DNA from: Planctomycetota bacterium
GTDB taxonomy: Bacteria > Planctomycetota > Phycisphaerae > UBA1845
DNA length: 7,884 nt
Reading direction: 5' to 3'
Assembly (NCBI GenBank): GCA_022561415.1
Contig: JADFRH010000102.1
Span: 1 to 7,884 of the forward strand
Positions within the stretch are counted from its first letter, which is position 1, and each line of letters opens with the position of its first letter. The notes under the pieces were generated by a model, which saw only the letters and a program-made list of their open reading frames with translations, ran no database searches and had not been told where the DNA came from. Positions 6,274-7,884 of the stretch are shown here, piece after piece. Position numbers and translations under genes: made by a program.

Positions 6274-6294
6274 CTGATAACTGATCACTGACAA
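6274..6294 (+). repeat. Degenerate 7-base tandem repeat between convergent genes
   Basis: CTGATAA, CTGATCA and CTGACAA stand head to tail (6274-6294), followed by a more diverged CTAATCC. The tract is AT-rich against a GC-rich background and places stop codons in all three plus-strand frames, because a 7-base period shifts frame at each unit. It lies in the gap between the convergent genes ending at 6237 and 6326. No good terminator hairpin was found there. Confidence 0.45.
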
Positions 6295-6325
6295 CTAATC
6301 CCGTACCGCGAGGCACGCCCTTGGA

Positions 6326-6688
6326 CTACACAGGGCGGATCAGCTTCAGCATCCAATACGCGATCAACAGAATGAGGTTCGACGCGACCACCGCGCTGCC
6401 GACGAGAAACCCGATCCAGGACCATGCGGGTCTCTCGTTGCGTCGCCGCCCCGCACTGTTCAGACCCAGGGCGGAACCGATCGCGCTCGCGAGAAGCGAA
6501 AGCCCGAGGCACGTCAGAAACACCGGCAGAAACAGACCCTTCGAGCCGTGGACGATCTGCCCTAACTCGTGGTCGTAGTTGCGAATCGCGAGTGTCGCGG
6601 CAACCAGCAGGGGAAGGACGGAGCCGAGAGAAAGAACCAGCGCATACTTCGCCTGCACGCCGAATCTTCGAAACTGACTGAATCCCAC
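6326..6688 (-). CDS. Small membrane protein of unknown function
   Basis: A 120-residue product starting at GTG 6688, the only usual start codon between the upstream in-frame stop (TAG) and the coding body. Three hydrophobic helices are evident, at about residues 14-34 (ALVLSLGSVLPLLVAATLAI), 52-75 and 91-115, with a basic loop GRRRNERPAW between the second and third. The N terminus (FSQFRRFGVQAK) is basic, so it probably faces the cytoplasm. No catalytic motif and no recognised family. It follows the potassium transporter gene on the same strand after 157 bases that contain a palindromic repeat and a weak promoter candidate. Coding choice rests on hydrophobic pattern; the longer overlapping minus frame (6285-6839) gives an Arg/Gly-rich sequence and is rejected. 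Confidence 0.7.
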   Translation of the reverse strand: MGFSQFRRFGVQAKYALVLSLGSVLPLLVAATLAIRNYDHELGQIVHGSKGLFLPVFLTCLGLSLLASAIGSALGLNSAGRRRNERPAWSWIGFLVGSAVVASNLILLIAYWMLKLIRPV

Positions 6689-6761
6689 GTCGATTCTCGT
6701 CTACCTCACCGGACGGCACGGCCGCGCCGCTGCGTTGAGTTGAAACTACCGCGCCGGGAGC

Positions 6762-6789
6762 ATCGTATCCGACTCCGCGCGTGGTACAA
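6762..6789 (-). promoter_or_regulatory. Weak promoter candidate for the small membrane protein
   Basis: On the minus strand TTGTAC (6789-6784) and TACGAT (6767-6762) are 16 bases apart. The -10 matches four of six consensus bases, the -35 three of six. It would give a leader of about 70 bases before GTG 6688. Confidence 0.3.
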
Positions 6790-6810
6790 CCGGCAGCGGT
6801 CTCCGCGACG

Positions 6811-6828
6811 GTCCCGGCGCGCCGGGAC
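6811..6828. repeat. 18-base perfect palindrome, copy 2
   Basis: GTCCCGGCGCGCCGGGAC shares its inner 16 bases with the copy in deoC; the outermost pair is G/C here and A/T there, so self-complementarity is kept in both. It is intergenic, 18 bases downstream of the transporter stop on the minus strand. It lacks a T tract, so it is not a typical intrinsic terminator, but a stem-loop in the transcript is possible. Confidence 0.75.
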
Positions 6829-6845
6829 CTGCCCGGCATCGCCGC

Positions 6846-7884
6846 CTACTCTTCACGCCAGAAACGGGGCGTGAGCAAGGCCACGATCGTGAACATCTCC
6901 AAACGACCCAGGAGCATCAGGAGGCTCAGAAGAATCTTGGTCTCGGCGGTGAACCATGCGTAGTTCTGCGTGGCGCCGACTCTTGCGAGACCGGGTCCGA
7001 TGTTGTTGAGCGTCGCCGCCGAAGCCGTGGCGGCCGTGGTGATGTCGATGTCGTTGCCGCTCTCCAACACCATGATTGCGCCGGTCCCGGCGCCGAACAA
7101 CAACGCAATGCCCAATAGATAAACGAGCGTGTTCCGCTTCAGATCGGCGTCGATGATCGATCGGCCTATCTTGACCGGGCGGACGACGTTGGGGCGATAG
7201 ACGCGCTCAATCTCCGCGATAATGACTTTCGCCGCGATGATGATGCGCGCCACCTTGATACCGCCTCCGGTCGAGCCGGCCATGCCGCCTATGAACATCA
7301 GCGTCAGAAGTGTGGCTTTCGCCACAAACCCCCATTGATCGAAGTCGGCGGTGCAGAATCCCGTGGTCGTCTGAATGGAGACGACCTGAAAGAGCCCGTC
7401 ACGAAGCGTCTGGGCGAAGCTCGGCGGGGCGCCGCCGTCGTGGGTCTGACCGGACGCACCAACGTACAAGCTGCCCGTGACGATCACGGTGGCGATAAGC
7501 AGGATCATCAAGTAGACCCGCATCTCGGGGTCTTTTCGAACGCCCCGCCAATCACGATGAAGCAGTTGGTAGTACAGTCCGAAGTTGATACCGGCCAGCA
7601 GCATGAACAGAATGACGACGGACTGAATCGCAGGAGACGGGAACGCGGCCATGCTCTCGTCACGGGTGCTGAAGCCGCCGGTGGCGAGCGTGGAGAAGGT
7701 GTGGCACGATGCGTCGAACCAGGACATGCCGCAGAGCCGCAGGGCGATGAGCTCCGCCACCGTCAGACCGGCGTAAATGTACCAGAGAATCCTGGCCGCA
7801 TCTTGAATCCGGGGTTTCACACCTTCCGGTGCGGGTCCGGCCGATTCGATGCGATAGACACGGCGGCTGCCGACACCGAGCATG
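6846..7884 (-). CDS. trkH: TrkH/KtrB-type potassium uptake transporter, 5' end beyond the window
   Basis: Integral membrane subunit of a Trk/Ktr potassium uptake system. About 345 residues are visible; the TAG stop is at 6848-6846 and the frame continues past the right edge. The family is built of four pore repeats, each with a filter glycine. Three filter regions are visible: FSTLATGGFST, QTTTGFCTADF and ATLNNIGPGL. The first repeat is missing because the gene is cut by the window, so the ATG at 7883 is internal. The gating-loop region of the third repeat reads MAGSTGGGIKVAR, and the C terminus MLLGRLEMFTIVALLTPRFW is also characteristic. The partner nucleotide-binding subunit (TrkA/KtrA) is not in the window. 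Confidence 0.93.
   Translation of the reverse strand, partial: MLGVGSRRVYRIESAGPAPEGVKPRIQDAARILWYIYAGLTVAELIALRLCGMSWFDASCHTFSTLATGGFSTRDESMAAFPSPAIQSVVILFMLLAGINFGLYYQLLHRDWRGVRKDPEMRVYLMILLIATVIVTGSLYVGASGQTHDGGAPPSFAQTLRDGLFQVVSIQTTTGFCTADFDQWGFVAKATLLTLMFIGGMAGSTGGGIKVARIIIAAKVIIAEIERVYRPNVVRPVKIGRSIIDADLKRNTLVYLLGIALLFGAGTGAIMVLESGNDIDITTAATASAATLNNIGPGLARVGATQNYAWFTAETKILLSLLMLLGRLEMFTIVALLTPRFWREE

Noticed and set aside
6285..6839. Long minus-strand open frame of 184 codons
   Set aside because: It overlaps the hydrophobic 120-residue protein in another frame and encodes an Arg/Gly-rich sequence without recognisable domains.
1..7884. CRISPR array, tRNA, rRNA, insertion sequence, toxin-antitoxin or defence genes
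   Set aside because: I saw no regularly spaced repeats, cloverleaf, rRNA core sequence, transposase or recognisable defence protein on either strand.

Overview
The window is a GC-rich, gene-dense stretch of bacterial DNA, with short intergenic gaps and several start/stop overlaps (ATGA at 854 and 4912, TGATG at 3027). Gene content, codon use and protein style fit a high-GC Gram-negative lineage; Planctomycetota is my best guess from style alone and is not proven. TGA is an ordinary stop here (dapA, the L,D-transpeptidase, the YkgJ-type gene and deoC all end in TGA).

Layout. Positions 1 to about 157 carry, on the minus strand, a fragment of a thiamine-diphosphate enzyme. It abuts the middle of a dapA gene on the plus strand (about 156-857), so both genes lack their 5' parts at one head-to-head junction: a rearrangement or a chimeric join. 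dapA overlaps an unrecognised polytopic membrane protein (854-1846). After a 160-base gap with a weak promoter candidate comes a membrane-anchored LysM/L,D-transpeptidase (2007-3029). It overlaps by one base an AhpD-like peroxidase-family gene (3029-3577). A YkgJ-type cysteine-cluster protein (about 3641-4915) and deoC (4912-5637, ATGA overlap) follow. A separate gene for a small zinc-ribbon protein (5704-6237) has its own good sigma70-like promoter and Shine-Dalgarno. On the minus strand are a small three-helix membrane protein (6326-6688) and the 3' part of a TrkH/KtrB-type potassium transporter gene (6846 to the window end).

Main discovery. The AhpD-like gene is interrupted in frame by TGA at 3272-3274, exactly where the family has the second cysteine of its CxxC active site (Cys-Val-Tyr-TGA). 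The frame runs on for 100 further codons of convincing family sequence, and a hairpin with a guanine-rich loop lies 24 bases after the TGA, as in bacterial SECIS elements. I read it as a selenoprotein of 182 residues with a Cys-x-x-Sec centre that ordinary annotation would cut to 81 residues. It is co-transcribed, probably, with a cell-wall L,D-transpeptidase, itself a cysteine enzyme. No selA, selB, selC or selD gene lies in the window.

Second item. An identical 16-base palindrome, TCCCGGCGCGCCGGGA, occurs twice. One copy is inside deoC, where it coincides with extra residues relative to usual DeoC proteins, and one is between the last two minus-strand genes. The pair flanking the palindrome differs between copies yet stays complementary (A/T versus G/C), which suggests a dispersed palindromic element.
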